Positions 55,801 to 64,000 of a DNA stretch of 64,000 nucleotides are shown here, in pieces. A model generated the notes under the pieces. That model did not search any database and had not been told where the DNA came from. It saw nothing but the letters and a program-made list of their open reading frames with translations. The stretch is from assembly GCF_036346875.1 (NCBI RefSeq), contig NZ_CP107852.1, forward strand, positions 1,240,001 to 1,304,000. Direction: 5' to 3'. The stretch is from Nocardia sp. NBC_00508 (lineage in GTDB: Bacteria > Actinomycetota > Actinomycetes > Mycobacteriales > Mycobacteriaceae). Position 1 is the first letter of the stretch. Every line of letters starts with the position of its first letter. The position numbers were made by a program, and so were the translations under genes.

Positions 55801-56825
55801 ACGACGACGACCTACCGGCGGAAGCCCTGCTCGCCCTCGCCTACCGGGAATGCCGACAGATCGCCGCCACCCACGGCCGCACCTATTTTCTGGCCACCCG
55901 GCTGCTGTCGGCCGAGCGGCGGCCCGCGGTGCACGCTCTGTACGCATTCGCGCGGATGGTGGACGACATCGTCGACCGCACCGGGCAACCTGGTGCAGCA
56001 GACGGAGGCGGAACGCCTGGTCGCGGACCCGCTGAAGAACTCGACCTGATCGAGCGGGAGCTGCGCGGCGCACTCGAACCACGCACCCACGCGACGACCG
56101 GTTCGCCGCGCGCCGCGAACCCGGTATCCACGCATACCGGGGAGGCCGGTGCGCCACCACGCACGCTCATCCTGGCCGCCGTCACCGACACCATCCGGCG
56201 CTACGACATTGCCGCGCAGCACTTCTGGACGTTCCTGGATTCCATGCGGATGGACGTGCCCGGCGCCCCGGTCTTCCGGAACCGGTACGCCACCATGGCC
56301 GAGCTACACGAATACATGCGCGGCTCCGCGGCCGCGATCGGATTGCAGCTGCTACCTGTGCTCGGCACCGTCGCCCCGGTATCCGAAGCCGAACCTGCCG
56401 CCGCCGCCCTCGGCGAGGCTTTCCAGCTCACCAACTTCCTGCGCGATGTCGCCGAGGACCTCGATCGCGACCGCATCTACCTACCCGCCGACGCTCTCGC
56501 CGCGTTCGGCGTGGATGACGACCTGCTCTTCGAATGCCGCCGCACCGGACGCACCGACCCGCGCGTCCGCCGTGCCCTCGCCCACCTCATCGCGGTCAAC
56601 CGCGGTCTCTACCGCCGCGCCGAGCCCGGCATCGCCCTGCTCGAGCCGCGCGTCCGCCCCGCCATCCGCACCGCGACCACCCTCTACGCCGACATCTTGC
56701 GTCACATCGAACGCAGCGACTACGCCGTCTTCGACCACCGCGCCGTCGTCCCCCGCCACCACCGCCTCCGCGTAGCCGCCATCGAGTTCACCACCGCCAC
56801 CCTCCGCGACGGGTTCCAGCGCTGA
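55797..56825 (+). CDS. crtB: Phytoene synthase
   Basis: 342 aa from ATG 55797, which forms ATGA with the mptA stop. Squalene/phytoene synthase with the two aspartate-rich sites ARMVDDIVDR (about residue 60) and FLRDVAEDLDRDRIYLP (about 220). An acidic/Pro-rich insertion of about 55 residues after the first site (residues 65-120) is not typical. Condenses two GGPP to phytoene. Probably co-expressed with crtI and mptA. Confidence 0.93.
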   Translation: MNDDDLPAEALLALAYRECRQIAATHGRTYFLATRLLSAERRPAVHALYAFARMVDDIVDRTGQPGAADGGGTPGRGPAEELDLIERELRGALEPRTHATTGSPRAANPVSTHTGEAGAPPRTLILAAVTDTIRRYDIAAQHFWTFLDSMRMDVPGAPVFRNRYATMAELHEYMRGSAAAIGLQLLPVLGTVAPVSEAEPAAAALGEAFQLTNFLRDVAEDLDRDRIYLPADALAAFGVDDDLLFECRRTGRTDPRVRRALAHLIAVNRGLYRRAEPGIALLEPRVRPAIRTATTLYADILRHIERSDYAVFDHRAVVPRHHRLRVAAIEFTTATLRDGFQR

Positions 56826-56924
56826 CCTACGCCCTCGCGGCCCTGTTGTTCGCGGCCTTCGTCGCCCCGCCACGGCCAGCCGCCGCTGCGCTTCGCGCCA
56901 TAGCATCGACGCAGGTCGTCCACG

Positions 56925-57250
56925 TCACGGGATAGCGAACCCATCCTCCAGATACGCCAGCGCACTCCCGGCCCGCGCTCGGCGCGCTGCTGCCACCCGC
57001 CGAGCCAACACGTCCGGCAGCCGCTTCGCGGCCTCGACGTCGTCGCACCACCTCCAGCCCCGCAGCTCCTCAGCCTGAAGGACTATTTCCGCTGTCTGAT
57101 GGGCGCCCAGCATCCCACCCATCAAAGACCATCATCACCCCATCACTGGGATAAAGCCCAGGTGGAACCCAATCCACCACCAACAGCCGCCCCAGCGGCA
57201 CCGCCAGGCTCAGCTCCTCCCGGATCTCCCGGACAACCGCGGAATAGGGA
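56925..57250 (-). pseudogene. Frameshifted NUDIX hydrolase remnant
   Basis: Reads SAVVREIREELSLAV... (most of a Nudix box) to GVMMVFDG, then continues in another frame as GGMLGAHQTAEIVLQAEELRGWRW to a TGA at 56925. The frame changes at about 57118, where GATGGGTGGG looks like GATGGTGGG with one extra G. The N-terminal third, including the glycine of the box, is absent and replaced by repeat-like sequence (57252-57281). Confidence 0.75.
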
Positions 57251-57251
57251 C

Positions 57252-57281
57252 GTCCGCGACGAACCCGCCAGCGGCGACCAC
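57252..57281. repeat. Partial copy of the central arm of the 57383-57477 palindrome
   Basis: GTCCGCGACGAA..CGCCAGCGGCG matches 57418-57447 at about 25 of 30 positions. It sits where the NUDIX pseudogene loses its similarity, so the element may have taken part in breaking that gene. Confidence 0.5.
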
Positions 57282-57382
57282 GCGACCGAGACGGCGAACG
57301 CCCACATCCCCCGGCTACCACCCCAACGCAACCACATCGGCCCACCCCCCATTTCCGAGCGAAGCGAGACCGAGCATTCCCC

Positions 57383-57477
57383 GTTCGCGGCCCGGCTCGC
57401 GTCCCAGTGGCCGCCGCGTCCGCGACGAAGTCGCCAGCGGCGGTCGCTCGGACGCGAGCCATAAGGGGGCCGCGAAC
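57383..57477. repeat. 95-bp nested palindrome after the Rv2175c-like gene
   Basis: Four nested inverted pairs: GTTCGCGGCCC/GGGCCGCGAAC (57383-57393, 57467-57477), GGCTCGCGTCC/GGACGCGAGCC (57394-57404, 57450-57460), CCGCCG/CGGCGG (57411-57416, 57438-57443) and GCGAC/GTCGC around GAA (57422-57434). One strand arm is continuous; the other has a 6-nt bulge. It begins 25 nt after the stop of the minus-strand gene. Could be a terminator, a REP/MITE-like element or a structured RNA. Confidence 0.7.
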
Positions 57478-57502
57478 ACGCCGCGCCCGCGCGGCCAATA
57501 TT

Positions 57503-57871
57503 TCAGAACGGGTCCGCTGCCGCTCGGCGCAATACCTCGCGGGCGAGTGGGCCGTGCAGGGCGTCGATCGGTTTGCCGGGCAGGCTGTCGTCCTCCTTGA
57601 AGATCCATTCCAGGATCTCTTCCTCGGTGTACCTGGCGTCGCGCATCACGGTGATCAGGCCGGGCAGCGGCTTCACCACCGCGCCGGTGTCGTCGAAGAA
57701 GCGCTCCGGGATGCCGGCCACACCGTTTCTGCGTACGGCGATCAGTTGGTGGTCGCGCAGCATCTGGTGCACCCGGGTCACCACCAGCCCGAGTCGTTCG
57801 GCCACCTCCGGCAGCGGCACCAGGGTCACCGACTGGGGAAGGACGTCCTCACTGCAGGGAAATGCACTCAC
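57503..57871 (-). CDS. Rv2175c-like winged-helix DNA-binding protein
   Basis: 122 aa. Helix-turn-helix segment VPLPEVAERLGLVVTRVHQMLRDHQLIAVRRNG, then a winged C-terminal domain with FKEDDSLPGKPIDALHGPLAREVLRRA. In M. tuberculosis the orthologue Rv2175c binds DNA and is a substrate of PknL, encoded divergently as here. The 131-nt gap to pknL probably holds both promoters. Confidence 0.9.
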   Translation of the reverse strand: MSAFPCSEDVLPQSVTLVPLPEVAERLGLVVTRVHQMLRDHQLIAVRRNGVAGIPERFFDDTGAVVKPLPGLITVMRDARYTEEEILEWIFKEDDSLPGKPIDALHGPLAREVLRRAAADPF

Positions 57872-58002
57872 CCGGACAACGGTAGACGGTCTGGCTTCGC
57901 AGGTCGTGAGACACCCGGTGCGGTGGGAGTCGATACCATCGTGGGGGCCGCAAGGAGCGGTTGATCGCTTGTCGCAGGTATCGCGCGAGGGGTGAGAGCT
58001 TT

Positions 58003-59991
58003 GTGAAAGCCGGAGGACATCACTTGATCGGCCAGATGCTGGAAGAGCGCTATCGGATCGATGCGCCGATCGCCCGCGGCGGCATGTCGATGGTCTTCCG
58101 CGGGGTCGATACCCGCCTGGACCGGCCGGTCGCCATCAAGGTGATGGATCCGAAGTTCGCCGGCGACCCGCAATTCCTGTCCAGGTTCGAGTTCGAGGCG
58201 CGCGCGGTCGCCAAGCTCAAGCATCCGTCGCTGGTCGCGGTCTACGACCAGGGCATCGACGGCGACCACCCCTTCCTGATCATGGAGCTGGTCGAGGGCG
58301 GCACGCTACGCGAGCTGCTGCGCGAGCGCGGCCCGATGCCGCCGCATGCGGTGCGCGCTGTCGCCGAGCCGGTGCTTGCGGCGATCGGCGTCGCGCACTC
58401 GGCGGGGCTGGTGCACCGCGACATCAAGCCGGAGAACGTCCTGATCTCCGACGCGGGCGAGGTGAAGATCGCCGATTTCGGCCTGGTCCGTGCGGTCGCG
58501 GCGGCGAACACCACCTCGGCGAGCGTCGTCCTCGGCACCGCCGCCTACCTCTCTCCCGAGCAGGTCACCAGCGGCAGCGCCGATTCCCGCAGCGACGTGT
58601 ACTCCTTCGGCCTGCTGATCTTCGAAATGCTCACCGGCCGTGTACCTTTCACCGGCGACACCTCGCTGTCGGTGGCGTATCAGCGGATCGAGAACGACGT
58701 GCCGAGCCCGAGTGGACTCATCTCCGGGGTACCGCCGGAGTTCGACGAGTTGGTCGCCAAGGCGACCGCGCGCGAGCCCGCGCACCGGTTCGCGGACGCG
58801 AACGAGATGGCGGGCGCGCTGCGGCAGATCGGCACGGCGCTGCAACTGCCCTCCTACCGGGTGCCCGCGCCGCAAGAATCCGCCGAGCATCTCAGCGCCA
58901 GCTATCGAGCCGTCTCGCCGGAGCAGGACGGCCGCCAGGGTCCCGCCGGAGCGTCGGTGCGTGAGCCGCACCTGCCGCAACCGGTGCAGCACACCAGAGT
59001 GGTAACCGCACAGCGCCCCCGGGTCGACTACGGTCCGCCGGACGGTTACGACCAGCCACCTGTACGCCAGGCTCACCCCGCGCCGCCGTATTCGCCCTAC
59101 GTCGACGAACGCAACCGGTCCCGGCGCACCGTGTGGGTGTGGGTGGCCATCGTCGCGACCCTCACGCTGCTGGTCGGCATCGGCGGCTGGTGGCTCGGTT
59201 TCGGCCGCTACTCACCGGTCCCGCCGATCGCGGGGCTGAGTACCGACAAGGCGGTCTCCACGCTGCAGGAGGCCGGGTTCGAGACCGAGGTCCGGCAGAA
59301 GGCGTCGGACACGATCCCCGTGGGCGGCGTGGTCGGCAGCGACCCGTCGGCCGGATCCAAGGTCACCAAGGGGTCGACCGTCGCGGTCCTCGTCTCCAGC
59401 GGCAAGCCCAAGGTGCCGGACGTCAAACCCGGTGATCAGGTATCGAAGGTCAACCAACTGGTCCGGGACGGCGGGTTACAGCCGGTCGACGCCGGGGAAG
59501 AGTCCAGCACCGCGCCCAAAGGCACCGTCGCCAGGGTGGAACCGAGGCCGGGGACCGTGCTGCCTCTCGGCGCGCAGGTGAAGGTGTTCCGCAGCAAGGG
59601 ATCTCAGCCGGTGCGCGTGCCGGATGTGCGAGGCCGTCCTACCGCGGAGGCGGTGAAGATCCTCACCGCGGCCGGGATCACGGTGCGCGAGAACCGGAGC
59701 GAGTTCGATCGCGGCGTCGAGGCCGACCATGCCATCAGCACCGAACCCGGTGCGGGAGCGACGATTCAGTCCGGCGACGGCGTCGTGCTGCTGGTCTCCA
59801 ACGCGTTGAAGATGCCGAGTCTGCTCGGCGCGACCGTCGGTGACGCCCGGACGCGGCTGACGAGCCTGGGCTTACAGGTCCAGGTCAGCCAGCTCACCCG
59901 GTCGGATTCGTCGGTGATCATTTCGCAGACACCCGCCATCGGCGCCAATGTCGAGCCCGGTAGCACCGTGTCACTGGTCGCGCTCCCCTGA
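58003..59991 (+). CDS. pknL: Ser/Thr kinase PknL with four PASTA repeats
   Basis: 662 aa from GTG 58003 (GAGGGG upstream). Kinase domain about 13-275: glycine loop ARGGMSMVFRG, VAIKVMD lysine, HRDIKPEN catalytic loop, DFGLV, GTAAYLSPEQ. Pro/Gln-rich juxtamembrane region, one membrane helix about 380-402 (VWVWVAIVATLTLLVGIGGWW), then four PASTA repeats to the C-terminus. M. tuberculosis PknL is about 399 aa and lacks them, so this receptor can sense cell wall fragments or lipid II directly. Likely regulates the adjacent Rv2175c-like protein. Confidence 0.93.
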   Translation: MKAGGHHLIGQMLEERYRIDAPIARGGMSMVFRGVDTRLDRPVAIKVMDPKFAGDPQFLSRFEFEARAVAKLKHPSLVAVYDQGIDGDHPFLIMELVEGGTLRELLRERGPMPPHAVRAVAEPVLAAIGVAHSAGLVHRDIKPENVLISDAGEVKIADFGLVRAVAAANTTSASVVLGTAAYLSPEQVTSGSADSRSDVYSFGLLIFEMLTGRVPFTGDTSLSVAYQRIENDVPSPSGLISGVPPEFDELVAKATAREPAHRFADANEMAGALRQIGTALQLPSYRVPAPQESAEHLSASYRAVSPEQDGRQGPAGASVREPHLPQPVQHTRVVTAQRPRVDYGPPDGYDQPPVRQAHPAPPYSPYVDERNRSRRTVWVWVAIVATLTLLVGIGGWWLGFGRYSPVPPIAGLSTDKAVSTLQEAGFETEVRQKASDTIPVGGVVGSDPSAGSKVTKGSTVAVLVSSGKPKVPDVKPGDQVSKVNQLVRDGGLQPVDAGEESSTAPKGTVARVEPRPGTVLPLGAQVKVFRSKGSQPVRVPDVRGRPTAEAVKILTAAGITVRENRSEFDRGVEADHAISTEPGAGATIQSGDGVVLLVSNALKMPSLLGATVGDARTRLTSLGLQVQVSQLTRSDSSVIISQTPAIGANVEPGSTVSLVALP

Positions 59992-59993
59992 CC

Positions 59994-60023
59994 TCGGCGC
60001 ACCGGATACCGACGGTGCGCCGA
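59994..60023. terminator. Bidirectional terminator between pknL and aroG
   Basis: TCGGCGCACCG (59994-60004) and CGGTGCGCCGA (60013-60023) form a perfect 11-bp stem with an 8-nt loop, in the 35-nt gap between the two convergent stop codons. Confidence 0.8.
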
Positions 60024-60026
60024 AGC

Positions 60027-61520
<1,494 letters not shown>

Positions 61521-61599
61521 TCACCCGTCACCATAGGGTTTGCTAGGAACCCGTCACCTGCCGCAACGGCACCTGGAAGTCGAGGAGAGACCGATCTCG

Positions 61600-62100
61600 C
61601 TGAGATATTTCTACGACTGCGAATTCATCGAGGATGGAGTGACCATCGATTTGGTCTCAATTGGGGTCGTCTGCGAGGACGGCCGAGAGTACTACGCGGT
61701 GTCCACCGAATTCGATCCCGACCGTGCGGGACCGTGGGTGCGCAAATTCGTGCTACCGCAGCTACCCTCCCCGTCCTCCCCGCTGTGGCGCAGCCGCGCG
61801 CAGATCCGCGACGAGTTGTACACCTTCCTGGTGCCCCGGCCGAGCGTGCAGCCGGAGCTGTGGGCCTGGGTCGCCGCCTACGACCATGTGGCGCTGTGCC
61901 AGCTCTGGGGTTCCATGGTCGACCTGCCCAACGCGCTACCCCGTTACACCAATGAGCTGCGCCAGCACTGGGAGGCGCACGGCCGTCCCGAGCTCCCGCC
62001 GATCCCGCCGGACGCGCACGACGCGCTCGCCGACGCCCGGCACAACCTGGCCAAATTCGAAGTCATCGAAGCCGCCCGCCGCGCGGCGCCGCGCCTGTGA
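61600..62100 (+). CDS. Rv2179c-like 3'-5' exoribonuclease
   Basis: 166 aa if translation begins at CTG 61600, which follows GAGGAGAG and puts the product start at (M)RYFYDCEFIEDG, as in Rv2179c. A TTG at 61540 would add 20 unrelated residues. RNase T-like DEDD fold: YDCEFIEDG has the first acidic pair, AAYDHVALCQLWG the second, and HDALADARHNL the last. Expected to trim RNA 3' overhangs. Divergent from aroG. Confidence 0.85.
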   Translation: MRYFYDCEFIEDGVTIDLVSIGVVCEDGREYYAVSTEFDPDRAGPWVRKFVLPQLPSPSSPLWRSRAQIRDELYTFLVPRPSVQPELWAWVAAYDHVALCQLWGSMVDLPNALPRYTNELRQHWEAHGRPELPPIPPDAHDALADARHNLAKFEVIEAARRAAPRL

Positions 62101-62119
62101 CACCCGCGGCGTGACGCGC

Positions 62120-62152
62120 GACGGCCCCGAGTCGATTCGACTCGGGGCCGTC
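62120..62152. terminator. Strong convergent terminator before qcrB end
   Basis: GACGGCCCCGAGTCGA (62120-62135) pairs with TCGACTCGGGGCCGTC (62137-62152), a near-perfect 16-bp stem, between the exoribonuclease gene and the convergent qcrB. Confidence 0.85.
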
Positions 62153-62163
62153 GTGTGGCGGGG

Positions 62164-63783
62164 TCAGTGGCCGTGCTTGCCGTTCGACGCCTCCTGAGCC
62201 TTCTGCAGCACCTTCAGCTGCTTGTGCTCTTCCTCGTGTTCGATCTCGAAGTGCCTGTCGCTTTCCTCCTGCGGGTCCGCGCGCAGGAAGCTGCCGGTGC
62301 CCGGCTGACCGGCCGAACCGAGCTGGTTCATCTTCTTCGGGACCGGTGCGCCCTGGTACTCCAGCGGAATCGGGTGACCGTGCTCGTCCACCGGGCCGAG
62401 CGGCTGATGCACCTCGATGTACTCGCCGTGCGGCAGACGCTTGATCACACCGGTCTCGATGCCGTGCTCCAGCACCGCACGGTCGCTGCGCTGCAGGCCG
62501 AGGCAGAACCGGTAGGTGAGGAAGTACGCGATCGGCGGTGCGACGAGCAGGCCGATGCGGCCGATCCACGTGGTCGCGTTCAGCGAGATGTCGAACTTGT
62601 AGGCGATGATGTCGTTGACGCAGGACAGGGTCAGGACCACGTAGAACGCGATCGCCATCGCGCCGATCGCCGTGCGGACCGGAACGTCACGCGGGCGCTG
62701 CAGCAGGTTGTGGTGTGCGGCCGTGTCGCCGGTGAGCCGCTTCTCGATCCACGGATAGGCGATGAGCACGGTGAACACCAAACCCATGATCAAAGCAACC
62801 CAGAACACCGCGGGCACGGTGTAGTTACCGATATACAGCTCCCACGGCGGCATCAACCGGGCCATGCCGTCGGTCCACATCATGTAGAAGTCCGGCTGCG
62901 AACCCGCCGACACCTGCGACGGGTTGTAGGGGCCGAGGTTCCAGATCGGGTTGATCTGCAACACGCCGCCCATGATGCCCACGATGCCGAGGGTGAAGGC
63001 GAAGAACGCGCCCTGATCAGCGGCGAACACCGGCACGATCCGCGCGCCGACCACGTTGTGCTCGGTGCGGCCCGGTCCGGGGAACTGGGTGTGCTTCTGG
63101 TACCACACCAACGCCACGTGCGCCGCGATCAGCGCCAGGATGATGCCCGGGAACAGCAGCACGTGCGCGATGTACAGGCGCGGGATGATGATGTCGCCGG
63201 GGAAGTCGCCGCCGAACATCAGCCAGTGCATCCAGGTGCCGATGATCGGGATGGAGATGGTGATCCCCGAGAACGCTGCCCGCAGGCCGGTGCCCGAGAG
63301 CAGGTCATCGGGCAGCGAGTAGCCGAAGAACCCTTCGAACATCGCCAGGATCAGCAGCAGCGAACCGATCACCCAATTCGCTTCGCGCGGCTTGCGGAAC
63401 GCGCCGGTGAAGAAGATCCGGAACAGATGGATGATGATCGACGACGCGAACAGCAACGCCGCCCAGTGGTGCACCTGGCGGACGAACAGGCCGCCGCGCA
63501 CCTCGAAGGAGATGTTCAGCGCGGTTTCGTAGGCCCGGGACATGGTCACACCACGCAACGGCTGGTAGGCGCCGTCGTAGACGACGTGGCTCATCGAGGG
63601 ATCGAAGAACAACGTCAGGTACACGCCCGACAGCAGCAGGATGATGAAGCTGTAGAGCGCGATCTCGCCGAGCAGGAACGACCAGTGGGTCGGGAAGACC
63701 TTGTTGATCGACCGCTTCATGAACGCCGCGGCACGATACCGCTCGTCCGCCTCGTTGGCTTGGGCTGCGGCAGAAGGACTCAT
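62164..63783 (-). CDS. qcrB: QcrB, cytochrome b subunit of the bc1 complex
   Basis: 539 aa. Core membrane subunit of menaquinol:cytochrome c reductase in the bcc-aa3 supercomplex. Haem-ligand helices include [25 protein letters not shown] and [16 protein letters not shown]...[26 protein letters not shown], quoted here in parts. Long C-terminal cytoplasmic tail, as in actinobacterial QcrB. ATG overlaps the qcrA stop (63780-63783). In M. tuberculosis qcrB (Rv2196) is some 17 genes further from the Rv2179c gene. Confidence 0.96.
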   Translation of the reverse strand: MSPSAAAQANEADERYRAAAFMKRSINKVFPTHWSFLLGEIALYSFIILLLSGVYLTLFFDPSMSHVVYDGAYQPLRGVTMSRAYETALNISFEVRGGLFVRQVHHWAALLFASSIIIHLFRIFFTGAFRKPREANWVIGSLLLILAMFEGFFGYSLPDDLLSGTGLRAAFSGITISIPIIGTWMHWLMFGGDFPGDIIIPRLYIAHVLLFPGIILALIAAHVALVWYQKHTQFPGPGRTEHNVVGARIVPVFAADQGAFFAFTLGIVGIMGGVLQINPIWNLGPYNPSQVSAGSQPDFYMMWTDGMARLMPPWELYIGNYTVPAVFWVALIMGLVFTVLIAYPWIEKRLTGDTAAHHNLLQRPRDVPVRTAIGAMAIAFYVVLTLSCVNDIIAYKFDISLNATTWIGRIGLLVAPPIAYFLTYRFCLGLQRSDRAVLEHGIETGVIKRLPHGEYIEVHQPLGPVDEHGHPIPLEYQGAPVPKKMNQLGSAGQPGTGSFLRADPQEESDRHFEIEHEEEHKQLKVLQKAQEASNGKHGH

Positions 63784-64000
63784 GAGCGACGCTCCCAGTA
63801 GGCCGGGCCGAGCGGCTCGATGAAGTCGCCGTTGGCGACCAGGAAGCCCTCAGCGTTGACGGTGATCGGCAGCTGCGGCAGCGCGCGAGCGGCGGGACCG
63901 AAGACCGGCTTGCCCCATTCGGTCGCGGAGAACTGCGACTGGTGGCAGGGGCACAGAATCCGGTTGGTCTGCTGCTCGAATAGAGAGGTCGGGCAGCCGA
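63780..64000 (-). CDS. qcrA: QcrA, Rieske iron-sulfur subunit (C-terminal part)
   Basis: Only the last 73 codons are in the window. The second Rieske cluster-binding motif CPCHQSQFS is visible, followed by [32 protein letters not shown] and TGA overlapping the qcrB ATG. The residues GCPTSLF at the window edge are the end of the first motif. Part of the qcrCAB operon. Confidence 0.92.
   Translation of the reverse strand, partial: GCPTSLFEQQTNRILCPCHQSQFSATEWGKPVFGPAARALPQLPITVNAEGFLVANGDFIEPLGPAYWERRS

Overview
The window is a GC-rich actinobacterial chromosome segment. Its gene order follows the Mycobacterium tuberculosis block from wag31 to aroG (Rv2145c to Rv2179c) with extra genes interleaved. 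The mycolic-acid-lineage envelope genes (wag31, sepF, mptA, pknL with its Rv2175c-like partner, class II aroG, qcrB), the carotenoid genes and the very high third-position GC suggest Nocardia, or a close relative such as Rhodococcus. The genus is an inference from gene content and order.

Layout. 1-22226 (minus strand) is the division and cell wall cluster. It runs, in transcription order, mraZ, rsmH, a coupled small ORF, ftsL, ftsI, murE, murF, mraY, murD, ftsW, murG, murC, ftsQ, ftsZ, pgeF, yggS, sepF, a YggT gene and wag31 (cut by the window edge). Many neighbours overlap by 4 nt (ATGA or GTGA). An IS110-family element sits between pgeF and yggS. 22652-29680 holds DUF3040, HEPN-like, GNAT, lppM and three carotenoid-tailoring genes (CrtO/CrtD-like oxidoreductase, CruF-like hydratase, GT2). 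A 102-bp tandem repeat lies across the first two of these.

30832-46901 (plus strand) is one roughly 16-kb operon-like array behind a SAM-I (S-box) riboswitch. It has an amino-acid-type ABC importer, a peptide-type ABC importer, four luciferase-like flavin monooxygenases and a DUF1684 protein. The riboswitch points to uptake and oxidative desulfurisation of an organosulfur compound when SAM is low. A second, inverted copy of the same IS110 element sits inside it.

46902-50092 is a lower-GC insertion: a three-gene minus-strand set, an XRE-TPR regulator, a HAD pseudogene and a NUDIX gene, bounded on one side by a duplicated 3' end of metF. 50062-56825 holds metF, a polyprenyl diphosphate synthase gene, crtI, mptA and crtB. 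56925-64000 holds a NUDIX pseudogene, a nested palindrome, the Rv2175c-like gene, pknL with four PASTA repeats, aroG, an Rv2179c-like exoribonuclease, qcrB and the 3' end of qcrA.

Two things stand out. First, gaps inside operons are repeatedly filled by very short ORFs, often starting MSER..., that overlap the stop of the gene before and the start of the gene after. Both IS110 copies are inserted exactly at such a stop/start overlap (GCATGAGCG) and keep both the stop and the start codon. Second, the non-coding left end of the IS110 element contains two ATGAG-centred segments complementary to its own two junctions, as expected if a bridge-RNA-like guide is encoded there.
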